A stretch of 36,813 bases of DNA, from the NCBI GenBank assembly GCA_026397385.1, contig JAPLUY010000005.1, positions 1-36,813 of the forward strand, written 5' to 3'. This stretch comes from Candidatus Aenigmatarchaeota archaeon. Its GTDB lineage: Archaea; Aenigmatarchaeota; Aenigmatarchaeia; CG10238-14; SCSR01. Positions 16,760-26,689 of the stretch are shown here, piece after piece (the stretch's first letter is position 1; each line of letters opens with the position of its first letter). Position numbers and translations under genes: made by a program. The notes under the pieces were generated by a model that saw only the letters and a list, made by a program, of their open reading frames with translations, had not been told where the DNA came from and did no database searches.

Positions 16760-18033
16760 AGTTCAACGACATATTCAGGCTCTCGATGAACAACCTGCTG
16801 CACCGCGGCCTCAGGAGCTGGCTCACGATACTCGGGATCGTGATTGGCGTCGCAGCCGTAGTGGGCATACTCTCCATCAGCGCGGGCCTGCAGGAGAGCA
16901 TCTCCTCGAGGCTCGGCGGACTGGGCGCGGACATACTCACGATCACGCCGGGGTTCAGCCGGGCCGCAGGGTTCGCCTTCGCAGGCAGCGGCGGCGGGAG
17001 CACGTTCTTCACGCAGAGTGCATCATCCTCGAAGAACCTGACCACGCGCGACGTCGAGGTGATCAAGGCCGTGCCCGGCGTCGCAGTCGTGGACGGCATA
17101 GTGTCCGGCCGCGCGACCGCGTCCTACCTCGCGCAGAGCGCGTCCGTATCCGTGCAGGGCGTCGAACCGCTCGCATGGCGGCAGATGACGACCACGTCGC
17201 TCGGTTCCGGCCGCTACCTGTCGCCCGGCGACGCGAACGTGGTCGTGATCGGATACGGCATCGCCAACAACGTGTTCAAGCAGCCGCTCGGGGTGAACAC
17301 GCAGATCACGATCGGCGGCCAGCCTTTCAAGATAGTCGGCATACTGGAGCAGTCGACGGGCATCGGCGGAGGGGACAACAACGTCATAATGCCGGTGACC
17401 GCGGCGCGCAACATCGTGTCGGACATGACAGCGACCCAGCTCTCGTCCATACAGGTGAAGGTCGCGGACGTGAACGCGCTCAACGACACCAGCAACGCGA
17501 TCGAATCGAGGCTGCTGCTGTCGCGCCACGTGACCGGGACGACGAAGGACTTCACGATCACGTCGGGCGCGGCCATACAGGCGACCATAGCCAGCGTGCT
17601 GGACACGCTCAACCTGTTCCTCGGAGGCATCGCGTCCATCTCGCTGCTCGTCGGCGCGATCGGCATCGCGAACACCATGTTCATGTCCGTGATGGAGCGC
17701 ACGCGCCAGATCGGCACGCTGAAGGCATTGGGCGCGACGAGCTTCGAGGTGATGAAGCTGTTCCTTTTCGAATCGGCGATGCTCGGCCTCATCGGCGGGC
17801 TGATAGGCGTGTTCCTCGGCTTCATCGCGTCGGGCGCCCTGTCGGAACTGGGCGTCAGGCTCAACGCGGCGAGCGGGGCGGCCGCGGCGGGCGGGACGTC
17901 GAGCACGCTGATAACGCCGCAGCTCGTGCTGTTCGCGATGGGCTTCTCAATCGCGATAGGCGCCATCGCGGGCATACTGCCGGCGCGCAGCGCGTCGAAG
18001 CTGCAGCCGATAGAGGCGCTGCGGTACGAATAA
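16756..18033 (+). CDS. ABC transporter permease (MacB/FtsX family)
   Basis: MNNLLHRGLRSWLTILGIVIGVAAVVGILS...AIGIANTMFMSVMERTRQIGTLKALGAT...LPARSASKLQPIEALRYE; ATGA overlap with the upstream gene. Confidence 0.95.
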   Translation: MKFNDIFRLSMNNLLHRGLRSWLTILGIVIGVAAVVGILSISAGLQESISSRLGGLGADILTITPGFSRAAGFAFAGSGGGSTFFTQSASSSKNLTTRDVEVIKAVPGVAVVDGIVSGRATASYLAQSASVSVQGVEPLAWRQMTTTSLGSGRYLSPGDANVVVIGYGIANNVFKQPLGVNTQITIGGQPFKIVGILEQSTGIGGGDNNVIMPVTAARNIVSDMTATQLSSIQVKVADVNALNDTSNAIESRLLLSRHVTGTTKDFTITSGAAIQATIASVLDTLNLFLGGIASISLLVGAIGIANTMFMSVMERTRQIGTLKALGATSFEVMKLFLFESAMLGLIGGLIGVFLGFIASGALSELGVRLNAASGAAAAGGTSSTLITPQLVLFAMGFSIAIGAIAGILPARSASKLQPIEALRYE

Positions 18034-18057
18034 GCCGCAGGACGCCGAATTCATTTC

Positions 18058-18735
18058 ATGGGGAACGTCTCACATCTCAGGAGAGGAGTTTTTCTAAAAA
18101 TAATTATGGCCGTAGCGGTCCTTTGCGCCGCCTTCTTCCTGCCGGCGGGCTCCCTGGGATACTGGCAGGCGTGGGCGTACCTGGGCGTCGTCTTCATCCC
18201 GGGGTTCTTTGTCATAATCTATTTCGTGAAAAGGGATCCTAAGCTGCTCGAGCGGAGGATGAGGTTCAAGGAGAAGATACGGGAGCAGAAGATCATAATA
18301 ACCGTCTCGAACATCATCTTCTCCATCGGGTTCCTGATTCCCGGTTTAGATTACCGTTACCATTGGTCCGTCGTTCCCGTGCCGCTTGTCATAATCTCGG
18401 ACATGATGGTATTGCTTGGTTTCATGATAGTCGCACTTGTCTTCAGAGAGAACAGCTACGCTTCTAGGATAATCCAAGTCGAAAAAGACCAGAAGCTCAT
18501 AACGACTGGGCCGTATTCGATCGTCAGGCATCCGATGTACCTGGGCGTGCTGCTGGCGATGCTGTTCACGCCGCTCGCCCTCGGGTCGTACTGGGGCCTG
18601 GTGGCGTTCGCACCGACCGCGATAATAGTCGCGCTCAGGACGCTGAACGAAGAGAAGGTCATGATGCGTAAGCTGCCGGGTTACAGGGCGTACGCCCGGA
18701 AGGTCAGGTACAGGATAGTGCCGTTCGTCTGGTAG
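18058..18735 (+). CDS. Isoprenylcysteine carboxyl methyltransferase / PEMT-like membrane methyltransferase
   Basis: TTGPYSIVRHPMYLGVLLAMLFTPLALGSYWG...LNEEKVMMRKLPGYRAYARKVRYRIVPFVW. Confidence 0.85.
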   Translation: MGNVSHLRRGVFLKIIMAVAVLCAAFFLPAGSLGYWQAWAYLGVVFIPGFFVIIYFVKRDPKLLERRMRFKEKIREQKIIITVSNIIFSIGFLIPGLDYRYHWSVVPVPLVIISDMMVLLGFMIVALVFRENSYASRIIQVEKDQKLITTGPYSIVRHPMYLGVLLAMLFTPLALGSYWGLVAFAPTAIIVALRTLNEEKVMMRKLPGYRAYARKVRYRIVPFVW

Positions 18736-18852
18736 TTTCGGGTTCTTCATCTTCCGGATTTCCGACAAACCCCCGACCTACATCTTTATATACTTTTAGG
18801 ATACAATACATTAAAAAGTTTAGTGTACGTGCACACAAAAACGGCGAGTGTC

Positions 18853-19272
18853 ATGGCAACAAGCGAGAGACGGAAACTGCCGAAGGAGATGCAGCGCACG
18901 AGGGACGAGCGCGTGACCGAGCGCAGCGCGACGCTCGTGTGCTTCAGCGTGCGGGGCGAGAAGTTCGACAGCGCGAGCGAGCGCAACAAGTTCTTCCGCG
19001 GGCTGTACGGATGGAAGCAGACCGTCAAGACGGAGGACGCGGGCGGGCATGAGAAGGAATATACGTACGAGCGCCATGGCGTGCTGGACCGCGTGCCGCA
19101 CAAGAGGGTCGACCAGAGCTCGATAATCATGGACGACGAGAAGGCCGACGACGTGCTGCAGTTCTTCAAGAGCTGGACGAACAAGGTCATGTGGCGCACG
19201 TTCCGCGTGATGCTCGGCGAGGAGGACGAGCTCGAAAGCGACGAGACGGGCGAGGAGGAAATACCGGAATAA
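18853..19272 (+). CDS. Conserved hypothetical protein
   Basis: MATSERRKLPKEMQRTRDERVTERSATLVCFSVRGEKF... with TATA-like element (tttatata) upstream at ~18784. Confidence 0.6.
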   Translation: MATSERRKLPKEMQRTRDERVTERSATLVCFSVRGEKFDSASERNKFFRGLYGWKQTVKTEDAGGHEKEYTYERHGVLDRVPHKRVDQSSIIMDDEKADDVLQFFKSWTNKVMWRTFRVMLGEEDELESDETGEEEIPE

Positions 19273-19314
19273 GTATTTTTGATTGCTTCGCTAGATATCA
19301 AGAGGAAGATGTAA

Positions 19315-21594
19315 ATGGCCGAAGAAGTCAAGCTGAAGGTCGGCGAGCTGACCGAGCGCGCCGAGGCCGGCAGAGGCATAATCCGTGTCGGCTCCGAGAC
19401 CATGAAGGAGCTTGCCATACGCGAAGGCGAGGTAGTCGAGGTCGAAGGCAACAAGAAGACCGCGGGCATAGCCGTTCGCAGTTATCCGTCCGATGTCGGG
19501 CTGAGGATCGCGCGCATGGACGGCATCATGCGCAGGAACTGCGACAGCGGCATAGGCGAGTACGTCAAGATCCGCAAGGCCGACGTGAAGGAGGCGAAGC
19601 GCGTCACGCTCGCTCCCGCGCAGAAGGGCATCGTGATACAGATATCGCCGAACCTGATCCGCCAGAACATATACAAGCGGCCGGTGATGAAGGGCGACGT
19701 CATCGTTCCGTCGCCGGTGATGCGCAGACGCGACAGGGACAGCGACTTCTTCTCCGAGTTCTTCGGCATGGACTTCGACGCGTTCTTCACGCCGTTCTCC
19801 GAGGACACGCGCTTCGTCGTGACGGAGACGGACCCGAAGGGCATAGTCGTTATAACAGATGCGACGGACCTGGAGATGCAGCCGCGCGCGCCCGACGACA
19901 TGAAGCTGGAGGACCGCGCCGTACCCACGGTCACGTACGAGGACGTCGGCGGCATGAAGGGCGTGACGGAAAAGGTGCGCGAGATGATCGAGCTGCCCCT
20001 GAGGCACCCGGAGCTGTTCGAGCGCCTGGGCGTCGAGCCGCCGAAGGGCGTGCTGCTTTACGGGCCGCCGGGCACCGGCAAGACGCTGCTCGCCAAGGCC
20101 GTCGCGAACGAGTCGGGCGCGTACTTCATAAACATCAGCGGGCCGGAAGTGATGAGCAAGTTCTACGGCGAGTCCGAGGCGAACCTGCGCAACATATTCG
20201 ACGAGGCCGAGAAGAACGCGCCGAGCATCATATTCATCGACGAGATAGACAGCATAGCGCCGAAGCGCGAGGAAGTCACAGGCGAGGTCGAGCGCCGCGT
20301 CGTCTCGCAGCTGCTGACGCTCATGGACGGGCTGAAGAAGCGCGGCAAGGTCATAGTGATAGCCGCGACGAACCGGCCGAACGCCATCGACCCCGCGTTG
20401 CGCCGAGGCGGGCGCTTCGACCGCGAGATAGAGATACCGGTGCCGGACCGCAGCGGACGATTGGAAGTTTTGAAGATCCACACGCGCAACATGCCTATGG
20501 ACAAGACGGTCAGCCTCGACTGGCTCGCGGACGTGACGTACGGCTACGTCGGAGCGGACGTGGCAGCGCTGACGAAGGAGGCGGCGATGAGCGCGCTGCG
20601 CCGCGTGCTGCCCGAGATCAAGTGGAAGAACGAGGAAGAGCTGCCGCGCGAGATAATGGAGAAGCTCGTCGTTACGAAGTCGGACTTCGAGAACGCGCTG
20701 CGCATGGTCGAGCCGAGCGCGATGCGCGAGGTCATGATCGAGGTGCCGAAGGTCAAGTGGAGCGACATCGGCGGACTCGAGGACGTGAAGCAGCGCCTGC
20801 AGGAGATGGTCGAGTGGCCGCTGAAGAACCCGGAGAGCTTCGCGCGCGTGGGCATAAAGCCGCCGAAGGGCATACTTTTGTACGGTCCGCCCGGCACGGG
20901 CAAGACGATGCTTGCGAAAGCCGTTGCCACGGAATCGGGAGCGAACTTCATCAGCATCAAGGGCCCGCAGGTCTACAGCAAGTGGGTCGGCGAGTCGGAA
21001 AAAGCAATCCGCGACATATTCCGCCGCGCGCGACAGGTCGCGCCCACGGTGATATTCTTCGACGAGATAGACTCGCTCGCTCCGAGGCGCGGCGCGAACA
21101 CGGGCACGCAGGTCACGGAGACGGTCGTATCGCAGCTGCTGTCTGAGATGAGCGGGCTGGAAGATTTGAAGGGCGTGGTCGTAATGGCCGCGACCAACAG
21201 GCCGGACATGATCGACTCGGCGCTGATGCGGCCGGGCCGCTTCGACCGCCTGCTGTACGTGCCGACGCCGGACGAGAAGACGAGGCTCGAGATATTCAAG
21301 ATACACACGAAGGACATGCCGCTCAAGGGCGTGAACCTGAACGAACTGGCCGAGAAGACCGACGGCTTCAGCGGCGCCGACATCGAGGCGCTCGCGCGCG
21401 AAGCGGGGATGAACGCGCTGCGCGAGGACATCGACACGAAGGAGATCAAGCCGAAGCACTTCGAGGAGGCGCTGAAGAGCGTCGGGCCGAGCATAACGCC
21501 GAACCTGCAGAAGCACTACACGAGCTTCGAGGACCGCAGGAGGAAGATGCAGGAGGACCGCATGAAGTCCGACGTGCCGAACTACATAGGATGA
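19315..21594 (+). CDS. cdc48: Cdc48/VCP-type AAA+ ATPase
   Basis: N-terminal double-psi barrel region; two AAA modules each with [26 protein letters not shown] and [14 protein letters not shown]. Confidence 0.97.
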   Translation: MAEEVKLKVGELTERAEAGRGIIRVGSETMKELAIREGEVVEVEGNKKTAGIAVRSYPSDVGLRIARMDGIMRRNCDSGIGEYVKIRKADVKEAKRVTLAPAQKGIVIQISPNLIRQNIYKRPVMKGDVIVPSPVMRRRDRDSDFFSEFFGMDFDAFFTPFSEDTRFVVTETDPKGIVVITDATDLEMQPRAPDDMKLEDRAVPTVTYEDVGGMKGVTEKVREMIELPLRHPELFERLGVEPPKGVLLYGPPGTGKTLLAKAVANESGAYFINISGPEVMSKFYGESEANLRNIFDEAEKNAPSIIFIDEIDSIAPKREEVTGEVERRVVSQLLTLMDGLKKRGKVIVIAATNRPNAIDPALRRGGRFDREIEIPVPDRSGRLEVLKIHTRNMPMDKTVSLDWLADVTYGYVGADVAALTKEAAMSALRRVLPEIKWKNEEELPREIMEKLVVTKSDFENALRMVEPSAMREVMIEVPKVKWSDIGGLEDVKQRLQEMVEWPLKNPESFARVGIKPPKGILLYGPPGTGKTMLAKAVATESGANFISIKGPQVYSKWVGESEKAIRDIFRRARQVAPTVIFFDEIDSLAPRRGANTGTQVTETVVSQLLSEMSGLEDLKGVVVMAATNRPDMIDSALMRPGRFDRLLYVPTPDEKTRLEIFKIHTKDMPLKGVNLNELAEKTDGFSGADIEALAREAGMNALREDIDTKEIKPKHFEEALKSVGPSITPNLQKHYTSFEDRRRKMQEDRMKSDVPNYIG

Positions 21595-21601
21595 GCGCAC
21601 A

Positions 21602-21850
21602 ATGGAAAACAAAGTGCCTCCGTTCGTTTTTGTTCTATCGCTAGCGATAATTCTGACGGTTGTGGTCATCGCTCGGGCGCCTGGCAAAGAATGTTCATCG
21701 TTCTCTTATTCCGATTGTCCGAGCGGATGCGTGGTGTGCCCTCCGTGCGAAGTGTGCAGTTCGATCAGCTGCCAGACCGAAGAATACTGTAAAAGCATCG
21801 GGTTTAACGAAGATTGGTATGGCACCACCGTCAGTGGAATTCCCAGATGA
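21602..21850 (+). CDS. Small membrane-anchored Cys-rich protein
   Basis: N-terminal TM followed by CSSFSYSDCPSGCVVCPPCEVCSSISCQTEEYC. Confidence 0.6.
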   Translation: MENKVPPFVFVLSLAIILTVVVIARAPGKECSSFSYSDCPSGCVVCPPCEVCSSISCQTEEYCKSIGFNEDWYGTTVSGIPR

Positions 21851-21888
21851 ATGATACGCAAAACAAGAAGTCTGCGGTCCGCGGCGGT

Positions 21889-22461
21889 TCACTTTCTCGC
21901 GATCTTGAACAGGTCGGCCTTCGTTATTATGCCCACGGTGTGCGTGCCCTTCGTCACGAGCACGGCCGCGTTCGTCTGCAGCAGCGCCGAGACCGTCGCT
22001 ATCGCCTCGTTCTCGCTCACGATCGGCGGTGCGTCGTCCATCACGGAGTCCACACGCGTGCGCATAATGTCATCGAGCTTCTTCCCGTGGGCTATCTCGT
22101 CAAGCACGGTCTTCTCCGACACGCCGCCCACCACGTGCGCGCCGTCGACCACTGGCAGCTGCGAATAGCCGCGCTTGTTCATCAGTTCCACCGCCTTGCC
22201 AAGCGTGCTCTTGCGTCCGATCGTCGCGACGTCCGCGCTCATCACGTCCTTCGCGCGCGCCTCGGTCGCGCGGCCCAGTTCATCGAAGACGGCGAACAGC
22301 CGCCGCACTATGTCGTAGCTCGGACTGACGCTGCCCGCCTCTATCTTCGCCACGATGGACTGGCTAACGCCCGCGCGCAGAGCCAGCTCCTTCTGCGTCA
22401 TCCCCGCGGCCTTTCGCCTGCGACCTATCTCGCGCACTTCCGGCAACGCCATAAGCATCAT
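21889..22461 (-). CDS. HTH-CBS transcriptional regulator (Xre-type HTH plus two CBS domains)
   Basis: IGRRRKAAGMTQKELALRAGVSQSIVAKIEAGSVSPSYDIVRRL, then two CBS repeats. Start could be 22461 or 22452. Confidence 0.92.
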   Translation of the reverse strand: MMLMALPEVREIGRRRKAAGMTQKELALRAGVSQSIVAKIEAGSVSPSYDIVRRLFAVFDELGRATEARAKDVMSADVATIGRKSTLGKAVELMNKRGYSQLPVVDGAHVVGGVSEKTVLDEIAHGKKLDDIMRTRVDSVMDDAPPIVSENEAIATVSALLQTNAAVLVTKGTHTVGIITKADLFKIARK

Positions 22462-22480
22462 ATTCCTATAGGAATATTCC
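22460..22480. promoter_or_regulatory. 18-bp perfect palindrome with overlapping third half-site; candidate operator
   Basis: ATATTCCTATAGGAATAT (22460-22477) overlapping GGAATATTCC (22471-22480). Confidence 0.7.
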
Positions 22481-22532
22481 TTTCAGTAAAGATTAATAAC
22501 CCCCGCCACGAAGCGCATATCAAGGTGGTTTC

Positions 22533-23699
22533 ATGGAGAACAAAGGCAGATACTTCTTCACGTCCGAGTCCGTAGCAGAAGGACACCCGGACAAGGTGGC
22601 GGACCAGATATCCGACGCCGTGCTCGATGCGATATTCACGAACGACCCGCAGGCGCACGTCGACTGCGAGAACCTGATAATGCAGGGCACCGTGATGGTG
22701 ACGGGGCAGATCACGACGAAGACGTACGTGAACATCCCGCAGATCGTTCGCAAGACGCTGAAAGAAATCGGTTTTGATAACGCCAAGGACGGCCTGGACT
22801 GGCAGACGTGCGGCGTGCTCACGTCGATCGAGGAGCAGTCGCCTGACATCGCGCAGGGCGTCGCCCAGAGCGCGGACCACGAGCAGGGCGCGGGCGACCA
22901 GGGCATGATGTTCGGCTACGCGACGAACGAGACGCCCGAGCTTATGCCGCTGCCGATAATGCTGGCACACAAGCTCGTCAAGCGTCTGGCGGACTGCCGC
23001 AAGCAGGGCATAATCAAGTACCTGCGTCCTGACGGCAAGTCGCAGGTCACGGTCGAATATCTGGACAACAAACCGATACGCGTCGACGCTGTCGTCATCG
23101 CGGCGCAGCACGGCGAGGAGGCCGGGCACGACCAGGTGAAGCGCGACGTGATCGAGCACGTGATCAAGCCTGTCATACCCGCGAACCTGCTCGACGCGAA
23201 CACGAAGTTCCACGTCAACGAGACCGGACGGTTCGTCATAGGCGGCACGCTCGCGGACAGCGGGCTGACCGGACGCAAGATCATAGTCGACACGTACGGC
23301 GGAGCCGGCCGGCACGGAGGAGGCTGCTTCTCTGGCAAGGACCCGTCGAAGGTCGACCGCTCGGGCGCGTACATGGGACGATACATCGCGAAGAACATCG
23401 TAGCGGCAGGCCTGGCTGACAAGTGCGAGGTCCAGGTCGCGTACGCGATAGGCGTCGCTCAGCCCATCTCGGTGATGGTCAACACGTTCGGCACCGGCAA
23501 ATGCGCGGACGAGAAGATCGTCGAGCTCGTGCGCAAGCACTTCGACCTGCGGCCGCGCGCGATAATCGACCAGCTCAAGCTGCTGCGGCCGATCTACAGG
23601 AAGACGGCCGTCTATGGCCACTTCGGCCGCGACGACCCGGACTTCACCTGGGAGAAGACCGACAAGGCCGACATCCTTAGGAAGGACGCAGGAATCTGA
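22533..23699 (+). CDS. metK: S-adenosylmethionine synthetase, bacterial-type
   Basis: [27 protein letters not shown]..., [52 protein letters not shown]. Confidence 0.97.
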   Translation: MENKGRYFFTSESVAEGHPDKVADQISDAVLDAIFTNDPQAHVDCENLIMQGTVMVTGQITTKTYVNIPQIVRKTLKEIGFDNAKDGLDWQTCGVLTSIEEQSPDIAQGVAQSADHEQGAGDQGMMFGYATNETPELMPLPIMLAHKLVKRLADCRKQGIIKYLRPDGKSQVTVEYLDNKPIRVDAVVIAAQHGEEAGHDQVKRDVIEHVIKPVIPANLLDANTKFHVNETGRFVIGGTLADSGLTGRKIIVDTYGGAGRHGGGCFSGKDPSKVDRSGAYMGRYIAKNIVAAGLADKCEVQVAYAIGVAQPISVMVNTFGTGKCADEKIVELVRKHFDLRPRAIIDQLKLLRPIYRKTAVYGHFGRDDPDFTWEKTDKADILRKDAGI

Positions 23700-23724
23700 G
23701 CGCCGCAAGAAGCGGATTCCGAGT

Positions 23725-24042
23725 CTATCTGCGCCTGCGGCTCGATTTCCTGCCGCGCCTGCGCAGGCGTCGGACCCCCGAGCGTACGCCCGCGACGGCC
23801 TGCTTGGCGCGCATCCTCGACTCGACCGCGATCAGTAGCAGGCCTATAATCACGAGCGACGCGATCGCTATGCGCTCGAAGCCGAGCGTGGCGATGGACG
23901 ACATTATGTACTGCGTCAGCGTGAGCGAGGTCATCGACACGAACAGCATCACGAGCAGCACGCCCAACATGGCCCTCTTATGCTCGCCGACCGCGCTGCG
24001 CACACGGACGCGGACGCGCCTGAGCCTTCTCGACCTCGCCAT
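23725..24042 (-). CDS. Small membrane protein with highly basic termini
   Basis: Two TM segments flanked by RSRRLRRVRVRVR and RRLRRRGRKSSRRRR. Confidence 0.6.
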   Translation of the reverse strand: MARSRRLRRVRVRVRSAVGEHKRAMLGVLLVMLFVSMTSLTLTQYIMSSIATLGFERIAIASLVIIGLLLIAVESRMRAKQAVAGVRSGVRRLRRRGRKSSRRRR

Positions 24043-24127
24043 TATTAGATTCTGTGTTCGGCCGATTAAAAAGGTTTGCTAGCCGGGCCGGCCGAATCGT
24101 TTTATTCGTGCAAGACGAATATGAATT

Positions 24128-25443
24128 ATGGCTCGTTCTTTCGCAGCTGCCGCTGTCTTAGCGGTCGCGCTGGCGATGTCCGCGTGCGCTCTCGCACGGC
24201 CTGCGGCGGCAAGCATCTTCGCCGCTGACGCCGCCGGCAGCGCGGTGGGCAGTTTCTACACAAACGGCACCGTGTACGCGGCCGCGGATGCGAACATAAC
24301 GAACGAGAGCCGCGCCGTGCGCCTGTACGCCACGGCCGACAGCAACAGCTGGACCGACGGCGCCGCGCTCACGGACGTGTCAGGAGGCTACAAAAGCATC
24401 AGCACGAACTCGAGCGGGCACATGCCGCTCACGCTGCTGTGGAGCGGCCCGGCCGTCGGATCGTACGACATCGCCGCCGACGTGAACGCGGACGGATATT
24501 ACAACTCGGCTACCGACACCGTCTACAGCCTGTCGGCCGCGGGCTTCGCCGTGGTGCAGAACCCGCAGCCGTCGCTCGCCGTCGTGCCGGGACCGTACAA
24601 CCCTTCCGGCCGCGACTGGCCCGTAGGTAACACCAGCCACGCGACCGTGATGCAGCTCACGCTCTCCGGGGGGGCACCGGCGACGACGCCGCAGACGTGG
24701 GGATGACATACCTGGTCGAGGACGCCAACGGCGACGGCGCCTACAACACGGGCGACATCATGCTCGGCTACGGCACTTATTCCATGAACGACGGCGTGAT
24801 GAACTTCGCGATCGGCAGCGCCTACACGGTGCCTGCGGGCACGAGCAGGACCATGCTGCTGGCGTACGACATGAAAGGCGGCGCTTACGGAAGCACGTAC
24901 GCGGCCACGCTCGCTTCTGTGGACGCGACGGGCGTAGCGACGCACGACCCGGCGCAGGTGAGCGGGCTGTCCCTGACGTCGAGCGCGCTGACTCTCGGCG
25001 GGACCGCGGCGCCCAGCACCACGACCACCATGGCGAGCACGACGAGCAGGCTGCCCAACGACGAGTGCGCATCGGACTCGGACTGCCCGATAGAGTCGTG
25101 CACATCGCTGCAGATGTCGAGGTACAACTGCAAGGTCAGCCCGTCGAACGGCTTGCGCGTGTGCGCGGCGACCATCGAGTCCGTGCAGTGCTGCGGGGAC
25201 GGGGACTGCAACGCGGGCGAGACGTGCACGGGCAACTCGTGCTCGACGACGGGCTTCCGCCCGGTGTGGTTCGGCGGGAACACGAACTATCTGATGTTCG
25301 GGGTGATCGTCGCGGTCGTAGTCGGCACCGCGGCCGCGGTGTTCCTGATAATCACGAACAAGCAGCACTCGCACTCGCCTTGGAAGGGAGAGATCGACTA
25401 CGAGCGCGAGTGGCGCAGGCTGCGGGAGAAATGGAAGAAATAA
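24128..25443 (+). pseudogene. Secreted/surface protein with Ca-loop-like motifs and Cys-rich C-terminus, split by a frameshift at a G7 run (24668-24674)
   Basis: Frame 2 ORF (24128-24706) continues coherently in frame 1: ...LTLSGG|GTGDDAADVGMTYLVEDANGDGAYNTGD...; signal peptide at N-terminus, C-terminal TM. Confidence 0.7.
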
Positions 25444-25512
25444 AAGGGACCTCGGGCATAGTTGATTTGTTCTTTTCCGGAAAGGCTTGACAAAAAAACG
25501 GAGGCGGTTCGG

Positions 25513-25557
25513 ATGGCGTGCGGCTGCGGATGTGGAGCGAGCAAGAAAAAGAAGTGA
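25513..25557 (+). CDS. Putative 14-aa microprotein MACGCGCGASKKKK
   Basis: ATG...TGA preceded by GGAGG (25500-25504) at 8-nt spacing. Confidence 0.4.
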   Translation: MACGCGCGASKKKK

Positions 25558-25575
25558 GCTTTGGCGGTGTGACCC

Positions 25576-25695
25576 TTGGGATGGAGCGACCAGGAACCTG
25601 ACAGGAAGCCGAAGAAGCGCTACCGGGCGTACAAGCACGGCTTCGGAAGGAGCAGGTACGCGCTGGCAGACAAGTCAAAGCGCCCGGATGGTTGA
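25576..25695 (+). CDS. Putative small basic protein (TTG start)
   Basis: LGWSDQEPDRKPKKRYRAYKHGFGRSRYALADKSKRPDG; lies directly downstream of the microprotein. Confidence 0.3.
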   Translation: MGWSDQEPDRKPKKRYRAYKHGFGRSRYALADKSKRPDG

Positions 25696-25785
25696 AGTTC
25701 TTTCGTTTCACGTTTCCTATTTTTCGTCCTTAGCGTACTCGCGGTAGCATCGTGTTCTTAAACCTTACTGCCAATCATCATACTC

Positions 25786-26622
25786 ATGAAAAGGGGCACG
25801 CTGCCGTTCGTGTACGACATAGGCGGCTCGACGCTTGTCGGAACCGCACATATAATCCCGAAGCAGCTTTACGACGAGCGCTTCAGCCGCACGCTGCCCG
25901 AGATGGCAGAGTTCTATCTGGACGGAAAGGAAACGGCGGCGTTCGAGACCGACATAGGCGCCTTGGCGTCCGGCATCGACGGCTCAATATACGAGTCGAA
26001 ACACAAGCTCGGCGAAACTCTTGGTTCGGAAATCAGGGCGCTGGACAACGTGGTGAAAACCGACATTGCCAAGATTGGAACGCTGTACGGGAAACGCGCT
26101 TCAAAAATATTTCGCACTATGTACGATGACGCGCGGAAGACTGACGACCTTGCAATAATTGCGATGACCGCGTACACGGCAGAGATGTACTGTATGCAGC
26201 CGATACAACTTGACGCCGAGTTCTATTATCGAGCAAAAGACATGGGCAAGGCTTTACTGCCGCTGGAAAGCGTGGAGGAGCAGATGCAGGCTCTCAAAAA
26301 GGTCGGTGGAAACGTAGACGCGAGAAAGATGATTGACATCATCAAGGAGATTCTGGAAGGCACGGCGCAGGAGCGCGCTATGCGTGCAATGTTCGTCCCC
26401 TACGTGGACGGTGACATCGCGAGCGTCATGCGGGAGGTGTCGTCCCCGGAAAACTCGGCATCTTTCGGCCCGGTGTTCTACGATCGCAATCCGAAGTTTT
26501 ACGAAAGGAGCAGGCCTCTCTTCAACGACCCGAAGAACATAATCTTCGTCGGAGTCGGGCACTGCCCGTACATAACAGACCACGCGGCATCAGACGGATT
26601 CAGCGTTAAGAGGCTGAGCTGA
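25786..26622 (+). CDS. TraB/GumN-family protein
   Basis: LVGTAHIIPKQLY... and C-terminal IIFVGVGHCPYITDHAASDGFSVKRL. Confidence 0.7.
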   Translation: MKRGTLPFVYDIGGSTLVGTAHIIPKQLYDERFSRTLPEMAEFYLDGKETAAFETDIGALASGIDGSIYESKHKLGETLGSEIRALDNVVKTDIAKIGTLYGKRASKIFRTMYDDARKTDDLAIIAMTAYTAEMYCMQPIQLDAEFYYRAKDMGKALLPLESVEEQMQALKKVGGNVDARKMIDIIKEILEGTAQERAMRAMFVPYVDGDIASVMREVSSPENSASFGPVFYDRNPKFYERSRPLFNDPKNIIFVGVGHCPYITDHAASDGFSVKRLS

Positions 26623-26646
26623 AACTCACTTCTCGTCCTTCGAGCA
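26623..26646. repeat. Left copy of 24-bp imperfect direct repeat flanking the HAD gene
   Basis: AACTCACTTCTCGTCCTTCGAGCA versus right copy AACTTACTTCTCGTCCTTCGCGCA: 22/24 identical. Confidence 0.7.
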
Positions 26647-26689
26647 GTCATTGCTACAATATAAAACCTTTGCCGTCCCAGAAAATGGT

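Noticed and set aside
17175-18242. 355-aa plus ORF overlapping the permease gene
   Set aside because: Arg/His-rich alternative frame of the permease and the following gene.
19191-21687. Very long ORFs (651 aa +, 798 aa -) overlapping cdc48
   Set aside because: Shadow frames of the clear AAA+ ATPase; Arg/Leu/His/Ala-rich with no domain signal.
22458-23708. 416-aa minus ORF opposite metK
   Set aside because: Antisense shadow of a highly conserved gene.
24660-24680. Programmed -1 frameshift at the G7 run
   Set aside because: Zero-frame codons TCC GGG GGG GCA do not form a canonical X XXY YYZ heptamer with full re-pairing; kept only as one of several explanations.
25487-25747. 86-aa plus ORF in the 25.5-25.7 kb gap
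   Set aside because: Translation lacks family-like character and overlaps the better supported microORF with SD.
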